From NCBI GenBank assembly GCA_017354895.1, contig CP071497.1, forward strand, positions 3,224,001 to 3,288,000: a stretch of DNA of 64,000 nucleotides. Direction: 5' to 3'. Within the stretch, counting starts at the first letter, position 1. Every line of letters starts with the position of its first letter. The notes under the pieces are model-generated. The model was given only the letters and a program-made list of their open reading frames with translations, did no database searches and was not told the origin of the DNA. Shown here in pieces: positions 11,492 through 23,698 of the stretch. The stretch comes from Podospora comata (lineage: Eukaryota > Ascomycota > Sordariomycetes > Sordariales > Podosporaceae). The translations under genes and the position numbers were made by a program.

Positions 11492-12429
11492 AATGAACCT
11501 CAACAAAGAGCTTTCAAAGACTTTGCCAGGGCATAAGGCCGTTTCGTTCGGAGCTGATAATAGACAATGGTGAATGCACATGAAGGCTGTGAGTCCTCTA
11601 CCTCAGTTATAAGCCCAAGGCGTTTCGTGCTAACTCATGGCAGCATGTAAGTTGATCTATCATCTGTTCGTTGATATTACTCGAGACAATGCTAATTGCT
11701 TTATTTGACACCACCTTCAGCCAGTAAGCAGTGTTTGGTCTGGCTTCTAATGAGAACATGGTATTAATCTAAGATTATTAGGAGGCAAGTCAGTTTCTCA
11801 GAATGGCACGGTCCAGCCTTTCTTACAGTGTGCAGCTTGATGACCGTTGGACCCTTCACATCGACAACCAGTTTCCCCTCAACGTTGCCTTGACCATTCA
11901 GGTCACAACCTTCCTCATCCTGGAGGAAGACTACAGCTTGATCGTCTCTGTGTTAGCTGCCAGTCAAGACAGTTATAGAAGGTTGGGTTCAGCTTTACTG
12001 TGAGTGTGAAATCACTCGAGGCGCAGGAAGTTCGCAAAGTATGTGATATGTGCTGCCTCCTTTGGAAAGCTTTCTCGAAGGCAGGAGGCATAAACTTCCA
12101 GACGTTAACTTTTATAAGGGTTGGGTCAGGCCTAACTCTGAACTCGGGTAATGTTTATGTCTTATTAATTTGTTAAGAACCAAGTGAGTATTCTGCTACC
12201 ACTGCAAAAAGATCGTACTTATCTTTCCCCCCCACCTTTTGCGACGTTGTTAACATTAAGCTGACTATATTAGTTGCTCACCGAGCCGTTGACTACTTCA
12301 GTGATATCTAGATTGGGTACCCTTGTCTTTAAAAGGCAGGAAGCGATATTCACTTTAAGATTATAAATTAGTAGCTGGACCTGTGGGATTTAATATATTA
12401 TTATATGGGTGATGTAGCGTTAGTAAAGT
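11492..12429. other. Intergenic or remnant sequence
   Basis: AT-richer than its surroundings and without a supported gene. A 66-codon frame at 11803-12003 is open but I cannot link it to anything. The 12360-12420 part is A/T-rich (ATTATAAATTAG-type). This probably includes decayed 5' sequence of the HET pseudogene that follows. Confidence 0.4.
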
Positions 12430-13728
12430 CTGACCTTCCCACAAGATTGATTGATGTTGGCTACCCTGACGATGAGTCTGTTAGGCTACGTGAGACACAG
12501 GTGGGAGATTCTATCCGATACAATGATCTTCCAGCAACCTTCCGAGATGCCGTCGTGCCTATACGCGCCCTCGGGCTTTAGTATTTATGGATCGATTCTA
12601 TCTGCATAATACAAGGACCAGACGGAGACTTTATCTCTGAAGCCAAGCGTATAGAACAAGTTTTCAGTTCGGTATACTATGTTCTTGCCGCCAGCTGTAC
12701 CATTGGCCAGTCGGACGGGTTCCTGAAGCCACGACGCCCGAGAGACTACATACACCTCCCATCGCAAGAAAATAATAGACCTCTGCTGTATCTCTGTGAC
12801 CAGATCGACGACTTCAACAGCCATGTGCTGCAAGGACCTCCCAGCACCCGCGGTTGGGTCCTCCAAGAACATGCCCTTGCCCGCCGCACAATTTTCTTCA
12901 CGGAGCACCAGACATACTTTGAATGTGGGAAGGGTGTGCATTGCGAGACCATGACACGCATGCCAAAGTAAGATACAATATCCATCCCTTGTTTTTTCTT
13001 TTTTTTTGGCATATCCACAGAGCAACAGGCTGGCTGATCAGACTTCAAGCTCCCTCGCCGACCTCATAGGTGACATCAACTTCCCCCAGCTCATCATGAG
13101 AGCCTCCAAAGGCGAGCGTATCCTCCGCTATCAAGACTTTTACAGAAAGTACTCCTGCCTCAATTTCACGCGGCCTTCGACCGCCCCATCGCCCTCGACG
13201 GTCTGCAGAGCAGGCTGCTCAAGGCTTTCGGGACCAGAGGCGGCTTCGGCATATTCGACGAGGGAGACCTTCACGGCCATTGATTATTTTGATTTGGAGT
13301 TTGGAGGGGTCGAGTGGGTGGACGGTGTTGGTTCGCCATGGACCAGTGTCAGCGATAAAGCTCTTGCTGCTCGTGGTCCCCTGAGACTGCGCGGGAAGGC
13401 GAGGAGGTTCAGGATTGACGATGGTATACTTTCAGAGAAGAAGGCAGTGGTCGTTCTTGACATCACAGACGAGCCAAAGCAGCAGGAAAAACGCGTGATG
13501 GTTTTGGGGAGAGATCAACTGGATGTGGGGGGCTCTAGACTGTTGGCATCTGGTGGTAGCGATCTTGGGTCGCGTAGGAATTATGTCCTTTTCAATTGCA
13601 AAGAATCATTGGCAGACAGGGGAGTCAAGGGTGACCATGCTCAGGGATTTAGGTGGATCAGAATTGGGGCTGGGTATCTGCTGGAAAGATGTATCTCCCA
13701 GGATTGGGTGTTGGTTCATACTCACTAA
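12430..13728 (+). pseudogene. HET-domain gene, internally deleted and broken
   Basis: The translation matches a HET (heterokaryon incompatibility) protein in order: LPTRLIDVG, then LPATFRDAV, YLWIDSICIIQGPDGDF, VLAASCTIGQSDGFL, RGWVLQEHALARRTIFFTEH, then after an intron (donor 12968, acceptor about 13022) INFPQLIMRASKGERILRY and FDRPIALDGLQ, ending in AIDYFDLEFGGVEW. Breaks: the usual ALSYCWG block is missing before LPATFRD; an in-frame TAG sits at 12579-12581, two codons before LWIDSICI; a one-base frameshift lies near 13172; and the sequence between IFDEGD and AIDYFD is deleted (about 13270). HET proteins trigger incompatibility-type cell death; this copy cannot make a full product. An alternative is a novel multi-intron gene, but the stops and losses make that unlikely. 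Confidence 0.75.
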
Positions 13729-14162
13729 GGGTAATGTCGCCTAGGTGGTGTGCAAATGAGATTCTTCCAACATCAAATTTCTATAAGGTCACACGACATG
13801 AACCCAACATTTCGGTATGCCTAGTACCTAAGGTACCTGATATCTTCAAGGCGGCCTCCCACCCCAAATGCAATTGTCGCAGTGTGTTGGCACCACACAC
13901 TGTCTGGAAAGCACTAAGTGGCTGTTTTGTTCGTGACTGGAGCACACTCGACGGCTAGTCTCGTGGTTCAGTTGGTAGATCGGGTTGCATAAAGAGGGAA
14001 CATCCGCTGAACAATTTGTGTGGCCGAGAATGCCCCGCACTTAAGGCTTTTCACTTCATTCTTCTCCCGCCCAGTCCTGTCAGAACACAGACAAACTTTT
14101 GCATCATTTTCCAGACAGTCTGATCGATCTACACAATCACTACACCCTAGCTATTCTTAACG
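13729..14162. other. Intergenic
   Basis: Contains a short tRNA A-box-like stretch near 13966-13982 (GTGGTTCAGTTGGTAGA) but no matching B-box or cloverleaf, so no tRNA is called. Otherwise the promoter region of the next gene. Confidence 0.4.
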
Positions 14163-15366
14163 ATGGATTTCGAAGCGCTGCTGCGAAAGACATCTTCCGA
14201 GGTGCCGATCGAAGTGTTTGATCCTGATCACTATCACTTGCTCGTCAAGGCTATCCAGAACATCCTTTCAACAGAGCTGGCTGAGTTGAGCATCGCGCAG
14301 CTGATTGATGGCGTTCCTTTGATGATGTGGGTCTTTGAAGGCCGCGGATGTCTACTCGAGAAAGGCCACCCATTGCTTGAACGCGAGAATCTCTGTGAGG
14401 GTGCCCTTGATCAAGCGCGGTTATTTCGCGACGCATTTGACCCAGCCATCCTTCAGTTCCTCAAAGATAAACCTCTATAATCATGAAGCAGCATCCTAGT
14501 TTGTGGTACACTCTAACTCATCCACCGGGCAGATCATGCAAGCATATCAGAATTCTGAGATTGGGTCACGGGAGTTCAAGATGAGGTTGGTCGAACTGAC
14601 CGCCGTCGCGGTATACAACCTAGCGGTTCTTATATACCAAGGACATCCAAAGCTCCATAGCCAGGAGGAAATCGACAAAACTGTATTCTAGAGAGTTCCG
14701 CCTCGATGGATAGAGGACGATGGACTTAAACCGCGCTGGGAGAAAGTCATTGAACCCCATCCAACGCTCTTCTATCATGTTGATTATCTCGATCATGACC
14801 GCTACACCCATGGTCTTGCCGATGTAGTTGGCTACTGGGCAGAGGATCGCAATTTTGGCGGTGTCGTTCTGTTTGAAAAAGGCGACTATCCAGAGTTACA
14901 GGAGGCTTTTGATGAACTCACAAACTATGAATCTGAGGAATCCTTCGTCGTCACTCTAGAGTATGACGAAAGGGGCTTGCCAATTGTCACCAAGAGCCCT
15001 AGGGACCCAGGGGCTTCAGAAGACAACATGTCCCAGGCATCAAGTGGCAAGCGTAGGAAACTTGAAGATGGATCTGGAAAAACACTGCCGGCGCCCTCTG
15101 AATTACTCTTAGGCTCGCCGCCTTCACTAGGCTCACCACCCCCTTTGGACTCTCCGCCGCCCCTTAGCTCACCTCGTCTTCGCTCGGCAGAACCCCTGGA
15201 ACTATCATCTTCACCCGATGCAAGTAAGCAAGAAACACCTCTACCACAAGGTGCTACGAAGTCACCGAACTCACTCAAGCTAGCAGGAGAAGCACCAGGC
15301 TCAGAGAGCGTCTCGCTCCATGACAAGGATGCCACTGCAAATGTTGACATTGAGTCCAAGGAATAA
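14163..15366 (+). pseudogene. Broken accessory gene with a PTLFYH / DVVGYWAE domain
   Basis: Three blocks follow each other on the plus strand. 14163-14480 is a 105-codon helical frame. From about 14533 comes SREFKMRLVELTAVAVYNLAV. From 14692 comes [42 protein letters not shown], followed by a long Pro/Ser-rich tail to TAA 15364-15366. Blocks two and three are in one frame, interrupted by a TAG at 14689-14691 that is most simply a lost Gln or similar codon. Block one ends at TAA 14478-14480, about 50 bp before the next block; a CTAAC-CAG acceptor at about 14510-14532 suggests an intron whose donor is unclear. The central motif belongs to a family common in accessory regions of filamentous ascomycetes; its biochemical function is unknown. 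I judge it degraded, though a spliced functional form is not excluded. Confidence 0.5.
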
Positions 15367-15633
15367 TGACAGAGTCAGATATTGTGGACGCTGGGTATTT
15401 CAAGAGCTCTGAGGGGACCAGGCTGACGGATGAAACTAATTCTAAGGACTAGAAAGCTTTATATGCCAATCAAACAGATATTCAGATACAAGCGCCAAGC
15501 ATCTTCCACATGTGATTCAACCTGCAATTCAAGACCTGTAAGCATTATCCAAGAGCTCTCCTGTACAACCAAACGCTCGGACCAAATGCTTCCCTGTATA
15601 CCTAGCTAGTTATCTCGTTCATTGTTTTCAGAA

Positions 15634-16609
15634 TCAAGTCTCGCAAGTCTGATCTCCACAGTCAGGGTCGGCGTCATCAATGCCCTCACGGGGACCCTGG
15701 AACTCTTTCTGGCAGATCAGAGACCAATACACCTCCTATCATCAACATTAGTGCCTGACTAACAAGCTTCTCGACTAAGAGATTGAAACTTACCGCAGCA
15801 TAATACGCGTAACTGTCAGCATTGACCCGAGCCAAGTCTTTCGGCAACCGATCATAAACGGCAACCGGGCCATAGCCAGGTTCACCATCAGGATTGTCAA
15901 CAATAGATCCGAAGGAAGACTGGATCATGAGGTCATAGTGGAGGTACTCATGGAGGAGTGTCATTCCGAGGGTGTTAAAATGCTGTAATGAGTTAAGTCA
16001 ATAAAAGCTGATCATGATGAACGCCAGGAGGGGGACACTTACAAAGCTGACATTATCCGCAATATCCCCCCCATCCTCAGCACAAGCAGCATAGAAGTCC
16101 CTCGCATCCTCATCCCCACGGTCTTTCCCCTCAAGATCACCAATAGCCTTCTTGTTGAAAGCACGAGGGCAAACCACGATAAAAGGCTGCTCAGTATTGT
16201 AATCACCCGAGTACGCCAGTCCACGATCACCGCAGGCATTGTCAAGATCGGTAGTTTGCACGAGGAAGTTCCCCAGCATGTCATGACCTTCGCCGTCATT
16301 GTTAAGGTCTCTGAAGATTCGGGTAATTTCCTCACGGTCTGCCGGGTCAAAGTAGTGGGGATAGATTGTCTCGTCGGTTTCAATGAAGGACAAGACGGCA
16401 GAGGTCAACTCGATGGCGTCTTTGAAGGCGGTTTCGACTTTGTTGAGACGGTTGGGGACGGGCTCTTCGTCTTCGGGGAAGTCTTCTCCTGTGTTGGGCT
16501 CAGCCCGCTTGGAGAGGGCTCTGATGCCGGGCTTGGGGGTGGAGGGTAGGACGCTGGCGTGCGCCAGGGACAGGCTTGAAGCCAGAAAGAGGGTGCGGAT
16601 GAGGTGCAT
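15634..16609 (-). CDS. Secreted HExxH zinc metallopeptidase-like protein
   Basis: Three exons on the minus strand (16609-16043, 15982-15794, 15735-15634) encode about 285 aa. Both introns have perfect GTAAGT donors (16042, 15793) and clean acceptors, and splicing keeps phase 0. The N-terminus is a signal peptide (LIRTLFLASSLSLAHAS) followed by a KRAEP-type site that looks like a Kex2-type propeptide end. Exon 2 has the zinc-binding motif LLHEYLHYD (HExxH) with an aspartate just after it, and later NADSYAYYA, the arrangement seen in fungal secreted peptidases related to family M35 or lysine-specific metallo-endopeptidases. The C-terminus is Cys-containing (DPDCGDQTC). It probably cleaves protein outside the cell. 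The exact peptidase family is inferred from motif order only. Confidence 0.75.
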
Positions 16610-17377
16610 GGTTTTTGGTCAGTGCTGAAGAGCTGGGGAGGATGTGAAGGACTGTGTGAATGCATCGTCTGCTTTGACTGGCGGTGGAGAGAAGTTATAT
16701 GCATTTCTTCTCACCGACATTATCGATATAGAATACCCGTCTGTCGGCCGGACATTGACAAGGCTGATGATCAGACAGAGACTCCTCTTGTCTGGTTCTG
16801 TATGACATGCTGAAACAGGCTTCGGCCATGGCGGATGTCAGCTTGCTGGGTGAGCCTCATGGTTCTCGCTGACTGCGCCGCGTCTCATGGCATGAGTTGA
16901 ACTGGCATTTGTTGGTGGCCATTGTGGTTGCTCATCTTCGTATTGGATGTCTCTGTCCAGGAGGAAGCTGTGGCGACGTCATGGAGTGAGCTTTCTGAAG
17001 CTTTGGATAACTGGTCCGGTGAGATTACTGGGATGGAAACCTGTATTCGATTACACAAAATGCGGGGTCTGCCTAGTGGGTGCATAAACCGTGCCACGCA
17101 AACCGTTTCTTTCTTTTTTCTCCTTCCTTTTACGCTGTGCCGATGACCCGAGTATTTGAGCCTCACCGACGGCATTTTCTTTTGATCAGCTGAGTATTCT
17201 GAGCAACTCAACACTTTCAGCTTTCACATCTATCCTTCTCAGCCCAGATCAAACAACTAGCGGCTTTTGACCTATCTTACCTAAACCGACTTACTGCGTC
17301 ACAATCATCAACCTTCATCGTCTTCAACTCTTTAACCCAACTGCAACACCACCCAACGACACAACACACCAGCAACC
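16610..17377. other. Intergenic, divergent promoters
   Basis: Lies between two divergently transcribed genes. The last 150 bases before 17378 are C/A-rich and G-poor, typical of a fungal 5' leader. No other feature was found. Confidence 0.45.
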
Positions 17378-18061
17378 ATGTCCACCACAACCCCCACCAC
17401 CACCAGCCCTCCCGCCAAAATTCACATCACCATGACCATCACCCCAGAAACACACTCCTTCACCACCAACCCCCTCCCCCCCCTTCTAACCCTCTCCCTC
17501 CTCTCCCACCACCCCACCCCGATAACCCTCTGCACCTTCAACCGCCCCTTGGCCCTACCCTCCGCCCTAACAAACCGCACAATAACAATCCACTCCCTCC
17601 CCTCCCGCCAAAAAATCGAAACCTGTCTTTTTCAAGTCAACCGTTCCCCCGTAACCCGCATCAGAGGCGATTCAGACGAACAGTTCTACCTCACTTTACT
17701 CCCTAACACTCCCACCACAATCTCAACCCCCTTTGGGAGAGGTGGAGGGGTGAATAAAATCCGGCCTGTGCCAAAGGCCATCGCGGAGAAGGGGTGGGAG
17801 GTGGATGAGGAAGGAAGGGAGAGGAGGGTAAGGAGGTCGGTGCAGCCTACTGGTGTTGATGGGTTGGAGCCGGGGATGGAGTATGAAGTTGGTTTGGATA
17901 GGGAGAGCCTAGAGGGGATGTGGTGGGCGCCGGTGGGTAGGGAGGAGATTTTGGTTGAAGGGGGAACCACGGAGGGGAGGTATATGGGGGATTATGGGGG
18001 GTGGGTGAAGGGTGGGGTTGAGTGGGTTGTTGAGGGGGTGAGGGTGAAGGTGGAGGAGTAG
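17378..18061 (+). CDS. Unknown protein with strong C-to-G composition switch
   Basis: Intronless 227-aa frame from ATG 17378 to TAG 18059-18061. It begins Thr/Pro-rich, has a middle part with beta-like hydrophobic pattern (KIETCLFQVNRSPVTRI, then EQFYLTLLPN) and a C-terminal acidic Gly/Glu/Trp-rich part (GLEPGMEYEVGLDRE, then GMWWAPVGREEILVEGG). No signal peptide or membrane segment is evident. The pattern of alternating hydrophobics with a conserved-looking LEPG.EYEV motif suggests a soluble protein of a lineage-restricted family. The sense strand changes from C-rich, G-poor in the first half (line 17521: 30 C, 7 G per 60) to G-rich in the second (line 17881: 5 C, 30 G per 60). Confidence 0.65.
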   Translation: MSTTTPTTTSPPAKIHITMTITPETHSFTTNPLPPLLTLSLLSHHPTPITLCTFNRPLALPSALTNRTITIHSLPSRQKIETCLFQVNRSPVTRIRGDSDEQFYLTLLPNTPTTISTPFGRGGGVNKIRPVPKAIAEKGWEVDEEGRERRVRRSVQPTGVDGLEPGMEYEVGLDRESLEGMWWAPVGREEILVEGGTTEGRYMGDYGGWVKGGVEWVVEGVRVKVEE

Positions 18062-19303
18062 AGGGGACTTTGGGTCTTGGATTCCCATGGGTTTGTGGGT
18101 TTCCGTGATAGGGTATCATGAATTCAACCATGTGTTTCTTTTTGTATTGGCAGGGCCACTGCTCAGTGTATCCTGTGTTGTTTCGACCTTTTCATTCTTT
18201 TCCTTTAAATTGTGGGTTTATCATGAGGATTATAAATTCATGTTTTAAAGGTGGGGATAATCCTGGAAATCAGATAGGAGAACAGGCTGTGGACAGTAGA
18301 ATAGAGACTGTGACAAAGTATCAAACGCTACAGCGAGAGATACCTCTAACTTACCTCTCGACTGAGGCTCAAACTTCCGAACTGCCGTAGCTTACCTATC
18401 TTCAAAAACCAAGGTATTGAAAGCCTTTTTGAATCCTTGAAGGCTTGTGAGGTATCTTTAGAGGGCTCGTTCCAAACTGCAGTCTCCGTTTCTTCACCAC
18501 GGTGTTTAGGGTTAGCCAGGGTAGCTCATGTTCTCCAACGAGACCACACGTCCGATAAGCTTCCCTCAATCATTTAAACATGTGATGAAACAATAACTGT
18601 GACTGCTTTGCCAATTACAAAAGCTTTACAGCCACTCAACTATCGTTAGGTAGCAGTGACTGACAAACCCAGCAAAGGGTTGGAGAGGTCTTTGGACTTC
18701 AAGACATACCCTTTTATCTACAACCCGTCATGTCTTTTCAAAGAGCCAATGTTGCAGCCAAATCATCGACCTGAAGCCCCATTCCGTTTTAAATTCCTTC
18801 AAGTTCGCGATAGTTGCCGTCGTCTCCTCGAGGAGAAAAGGTCTTTCACCACAGGTCCAGTCTTATCGATTGAATTTGCATATACTGACGTACATTAGGA
18901 ATCCATCTCGAATCAACCCCGTCAACATGCTGTCGAACCCTTCGTGCAAGATTTGCGGGAAGATTTTGGGGGTAGTCTCGTTTTACCTGAAGAGCCAACA
19001 CGAAACAGGAGTGGTTCATACCTAACCACAGATAGTAAGAAGATACCCATCTGCACTTTAAGGGGCAGGATGATAGTTCTTGCGGATACTGTTGACCTTT
19101 TAATTTCAGTAGAATTCAGTTGCTGACTACCATCCCATAATAGTAGAAAATCAGTGGATTTGGGCACCCATGGCCATCTAGTTTCGGATTCGGGGTGCGA
19201 AGCTCACTAGGCTTTCTTCAACTCCGAGTATATAACGCGTCAGAGGCTTGGGCACTCGGCAACGGTGTCCTTGAATGCATTCGCCCGTCCAGCCTGGAAA
19301 CGG
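18062..19303. other. Intergenic; possible first exon of the HET relic
   Basis: Mostly AT-balanced DNA without long frames. A short frame from ATG 18927 has a CKICGKIL Cys-pair motif followed by about 20 codons before a stop; it could be a 5' exon of the HET relic that follows, but no convincing splice pair links them. Confidence 0.35.
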
Positions 19304-21370
19304 ATGAATTTCCTAGCCCTCGAGTTTGACGATACAAAAGAAAATCGGGGATCAACAGACGCAAGTCTGGCATGCTTATCAAAAAATCGACCAGACGGCG
19401 TGACTAGTCTCGATCGCAAAGATATCAACCTCGACCAGGTGAACTCTTGGAAGCATGGCTGCGAAAGAGCCCACGGTGGAAAGTTCTTGATCAAGGGTGA
19501 CCCTCTCCAGTCCATGGCGTGGCTTATTGACACAAAGAAGCAATGCCTGGTACCAGCAAAGGCCGAGCTACAGTATGTTGCGTTGAGCTATGTGTGGGGA
19601 CAGGCAGCGATGCTCAGGACAGAGCGCGCCAATTTGTTGGCTCACCAAAAGGACCGTGTATTTGATCGATTAAGAGTAATGATGCCTGCGACTATCAACG
19701 ATGCTATTGGTCTGGTCCCTTTGCTAGGCGAGAGATATTTATGGGTCGACTCGCTTTGCATCGTTCATGAAGAAGGCTCAAAACATACGCAAATTCGGGA
19801 TATGGCCAAGATATATGAGAACACTCGACTTACTATTGTAGCTGGCGATGGCCTAGATGCCGACCATGGCTTGCGCGGTATTCCCAACGTTTCTCAGCCT
19901 CGACAGTTGCACCCCGAACTAGAACTCAGCGACACCATCTCCGTGCGTGCCCCACAAAATCTTGCACTGGAAGAAACCACATGGGCACGCCGTGGTTGGA
20001 CGTGGCAGGAACTCCAATTTTCACAGCGACGGTTAACATTTGTTGACGGGTCTGTTCGGTGGAGGTGTGCAGAATCCTTTTTCTGTGAGGACGATGTCTT
20101 CCCTGCGCGTGATTACAGGAAGACAACCGAGTCGATAGGAGACCTGAATAAATCCAATCTAGATAACGTATGCCGGAGTAGGGTGGGTGTGGGAGCAGCA
20201 AGTCTGACCGACCTGGGAAAGGACATTTCGACAGTTAACCAACGCTCATTGACATACGACGAAGACGCTTTGCTTGCTTTCGAGGGAACCCTAGCGATCT
20301 ATATTGAACATCAGTTTCCACGCGGCTTTCTTCATGGCATTCCTGTATCATTGTTGAACTCTGCGCTACTGTGACACACTCAGACAACCGTACCGTTCGC
20401 TGAAGTACGGCAAGCATCCATTCACTCCCGGGAGTGTCCACCTCGTTGGGGTTGGTCTGGCTGGAAGGGTAAAAATCTGAAGTGTTGGGAAGGGGGTCTC
20501 CTCGGGCAGGACAACGTTCGACCTCCACAGCAAACCATATCGATCCTCGCATGGAAACTACGTTGCTCCGTCACTTCTACCCCTGTCAAAATTCCCTTTC
20601 AAAATGACTAGTACAGTTAGAAAACAGAATACATGGGTAACATTAGCAACCTCCCGCAAGGTTGGAGTGTTGCTCAGCATCGAAAGTTCCTTGTCCGACC
20701 AAATCAAATAGAGCTTAGTGCAGAGGCCAACCTACCATGCCGACTCTTTTTCCAAAAGAGCAACGCCTATGTCCGAAATCAAGCTTCCTATCAGAACTTA
20801 GATGGGGCGAGTGTCGAGCAGATTGGTTATATCCCTGGAGTTGGCTTACCGACCACTTTTCTTCGTCATCCCGTCCCCTATGGAGGACACCTTGAATCGT
20901 CTGTAGCACAAATGCCGCAGCCTATAGGGAGATACCTTTGTGTCTTGACGCAACAGGGGCGTCTTTGGGGTGACAAGGAGCGCATATTGATGCCAGAAGA
21001 GCTTGGGAGCACAGAAGAGCCATTCGACCTATATCAAATGTTTCTCGAGCTCCCCCTTGTACTTCGAAATTCTGAAGACCAAGAAGTGGACGAAATTCGA
21101 CCGCATAGCAAAGAGGATAACGCATTGCTGAACTCCTGGAGGAATAAGAAGAAGGATGGGGATGAGACCATAGGCTACCCGTGTGACATTGTGGCGATCT
21201 CACGTGGTTACGATAACGATTCTCTGTTGATTGATAAGAACATCTACACCTTCTATAACGTTCTCTGGGTGGAGTGGATCGATGGGATGGCATATCGACG
21301 GGGTGTGGGCCACGTGATCAGAACAGCATGGGAAAGTATGGAGAAGGATGCGGAGCTTATTCTTGGGTAG
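19304..21370 (+). pseudogene. HET-domain gene interrupted by three in-frame stops
   Basis: A single frame runs for about 690 codons. HET motifs appear in order: YVALSYVWG (about 19585), TINDAIGLVPLLGERYLWVDSLCI (about 19690-19760), MAKIYENTRLTIVAG (about 19805), RGWTWQELQFSQRRLTFVDG (about 19990-20050), then a LAFEGTLAIY and GFLHGIPVSLLNSALL block. A TGA at 20372-20374 replaces the tryptophan that normally follows ALL. TAG codons at 20609-20611 and 20618-20620 are in the same frame. The frame then continues for 246 more codons to TAG 21368-21370. There is no frameshift, so inactivation looks recent or is due to point transitions. The start is uncertain: the first in-frame ATG is 19304 and an upstream exon may exist. 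HET proteins act in non-self recognition. Confidence 0.75.
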
Positions 21371-21567
21371 CAGAGGCCACTCGGGAACTGAAGTCTGTCT
21401 GTATCTTTCTCTATCATTATCATTTGCTTGACATCAAGTACGCGATTGGAAGACTGGATACAAATGCGATTTCAGGATGTCAGCAGGTGAATTAGTAGAT
21501 AGAAACGTCAGGCTGCAGGAAGATAGCTCATGCCAGCTGAACACTCCCATCTACACGATTCTTTCCC

Positions 21568-21921
21568 TCAGAATCCCTGCCTCGCAACCTGAGCCTGAGC
21601 AGCAGCAATGGTCCCCTGAGTATTTGGATCAACAAAGCCACATCCATTCTTCCCATTTTGGAACTGAGCAGCCTCAGCAGAGCAGACTCCCACGCCACTC
21701 GCATCAGCGCAACACCCTGAAGCGCAGTCGGCATTGTTGACGCAGCCTCCAGTGATGAACTGCGAGCCGTTTCCCTGCCCAACGTTTCTCGCACCGGCAT
21801 TGTTGGGTGTGATTTGTGCCATGGCAGTGACGACGACTAAGACCTCGTTAGTAAAAGTCAAAGTCCTGTGGAAGGCATGTCACCTACAAGCCAGGAGGGC
21901 AGTTACACTGATGCGGACCAT
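21568..21921 (-). CDS. Bas2-like small secreted cysteine-rich protein
   Basis: Two exons (21921-21888 and 21836-21568, minus) encode 100 aa. The 51-nt intron has GTAGGT at 21887 and an ACTAAC branch before TTAG at 21840-21837, and falls inside the signal peptide, a common fungal layout. The N-terminus MVRISVTALLAFVVTAMAQ is a classical signal peptide. The mature part begins with TPNNAGARNVG and has six cysteines in CVNNADCASGCCA, GVCSAEA and KNGCGF contexts. This matches the Magnaporthe biotrophy-associated secreted protein 2 type, a small effector-like family that is also present in saprotrophs. It would be secreted and disulphide-stabilised. Role in this organism is unknown. Confidence 0.8.
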
Positions 21922-23698
21922 CTTGGAAGCGGTGTTGAAAGTTGGATAAAAGGCTCACAGAGCTGATGCCGACACCAGGTCGTTTGATGAAGTGAATCGG
22001 ATGAAGAGATGGGATGATGGAAGCATGAATGATAATAAGTCCATTTCCCCGGATTTGCCACGCTTTATGTAGTCGATGTTTATTGCACTCCTTCACTTAG
22101 AGGAAGACAATCACTTCCCATCTGAAAGACCGGGAACGATGCGACTGTCACTGCTGCGGATCATACTATCGTCCGGACAGTTGTGTCAACAGTGCTCACA
22201 TTGCGATCAAGTAATACCGCCGATCTAGTAACTACCGAGTCAACAAACCATTGCCGTCCGAAATGCCTTGGTGTTGTGGTAGTAAGCGATGACAGGTGTG
22301 GTTTGATCATCCCAGCCCCTGAATCGGCAATAGGGGTAAAATGCTTGGCATTGATGGTTTGACAGCGCACATCATTTATGCATGGGGGCTTTGATTATGT
22401 GGAAGTCACTGATCGGTTCGGATGCTTTCGTCCTGAACACATTCCTCTTTTGGTGCTTAAAGTGAAAAGGAAGGTATTACCGATGGCAAAGTTTTGTCAG
22501 CGTTTCCTCGGAAGTATGGATTTGCTTTGTCCTGATGATCAATGTCTGAGAAAAACCCAGCTAGCTCAACAAACTGCCTTGTTCAGATCTTGATGTGTCA
22601 ACCTCTTCAAGCTTCGACGCCAATAGTTCACAGAGACCACCGCCCCCAACTCTATATCAGCCATCCAGCCCGATGGACCGAAGGATTAAGCCTGCAGAAG
22701 CCACAGGGTTGGAAGCCAACAGCAGCCTTTGCCTACCCGCTCGCCCCGAATAAATAAGATGGAGCTGCGCATGTATAAGTCCCGAGGCAATCGTTTGCTC
22801 TAAATCCCGTGCCGTAGATGAGTCCTTACCAGTCAGTCAGGTCAGCTAGTGAGCATCACCTCGAAGCTAACGCCACCAACCGCCCAACAAAGCCAGGTAC
22901 AGCACCTTGCAGCAAGATCTTGCCGAGGTGCCACACCACATCCCAAAAACATCTCTCATCTGTTGAAGTACTGATCATGCTAATGAATCACCCTTCCATC
23001 CACCTTCATTCTCCAATGTCTTGTTCAAAACCCACTTACCACTCTCTAGGTATGTGATGGAACTACTCAAGAGAATATCTACTCATCTAGACCCAATATC
23101 ACCCCTAACAAACCAGAATAGCTCCTCACCACTCAAGGCTTCCACACAAATGCATGCACCCAACCGCCACAAGCCAACCAACCACCGCCCTGACTCTCCC
23201 TCCCCATTGCCGCGAATACCCACTGCATAAATCTGCATAACGGCAACAAGCCACAAACTATCTTATCATAAGCGCTAGAGAATGCTGTGCTCTCCTCCCT
23301 GCCGTTGAAAAAAGCCCGCATAAGTATCTTCCAGCGAACGAGCCGCTGTATGCTGTGTAGCCAGCCGTGCCTCGGTCGTCAACGACTCATCTACCACTCT
23401 TGAGGCGGTTGGAATGAAGGCAAAATATATTGCTGTCGGTGAGGCTTTGGTCTATGTGGCTGAGGGCGGTTGTATGCAGGGTACATTCCAGAGTCCAGAG
23501 GAGTTAGGCTGTGCGAAGGGAAGTTGCTTGTTATTCAAGCTGCCTTGGCTTTGATGCAGAAAAAATTCACTCATATACAGTAGTCTCAAAGGCGCTACTG
23601 ATAATCTTTACTCATTCTCTTTGACAAAATCATTTCCACTGCACACCCATCATAGTACCAAAATTCAGACTGTACCACCATCAAACATTGGTTGGCCC
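21922..23698. other. Intergenic, no gene seen
   Basis: About 1.8 kb upstream of the secreted-protein gene. Only short frames occur and their translations have no family signature. Composition is near balanced with a slightly C/A-rich part at 22800-23230. Confidence 0.45.

Noticed and set aside
13963-14036. tRNA-like A-box near 13966
   Set aside because: No B-box, no acceptor or T stem can be paired; not a tRNA.
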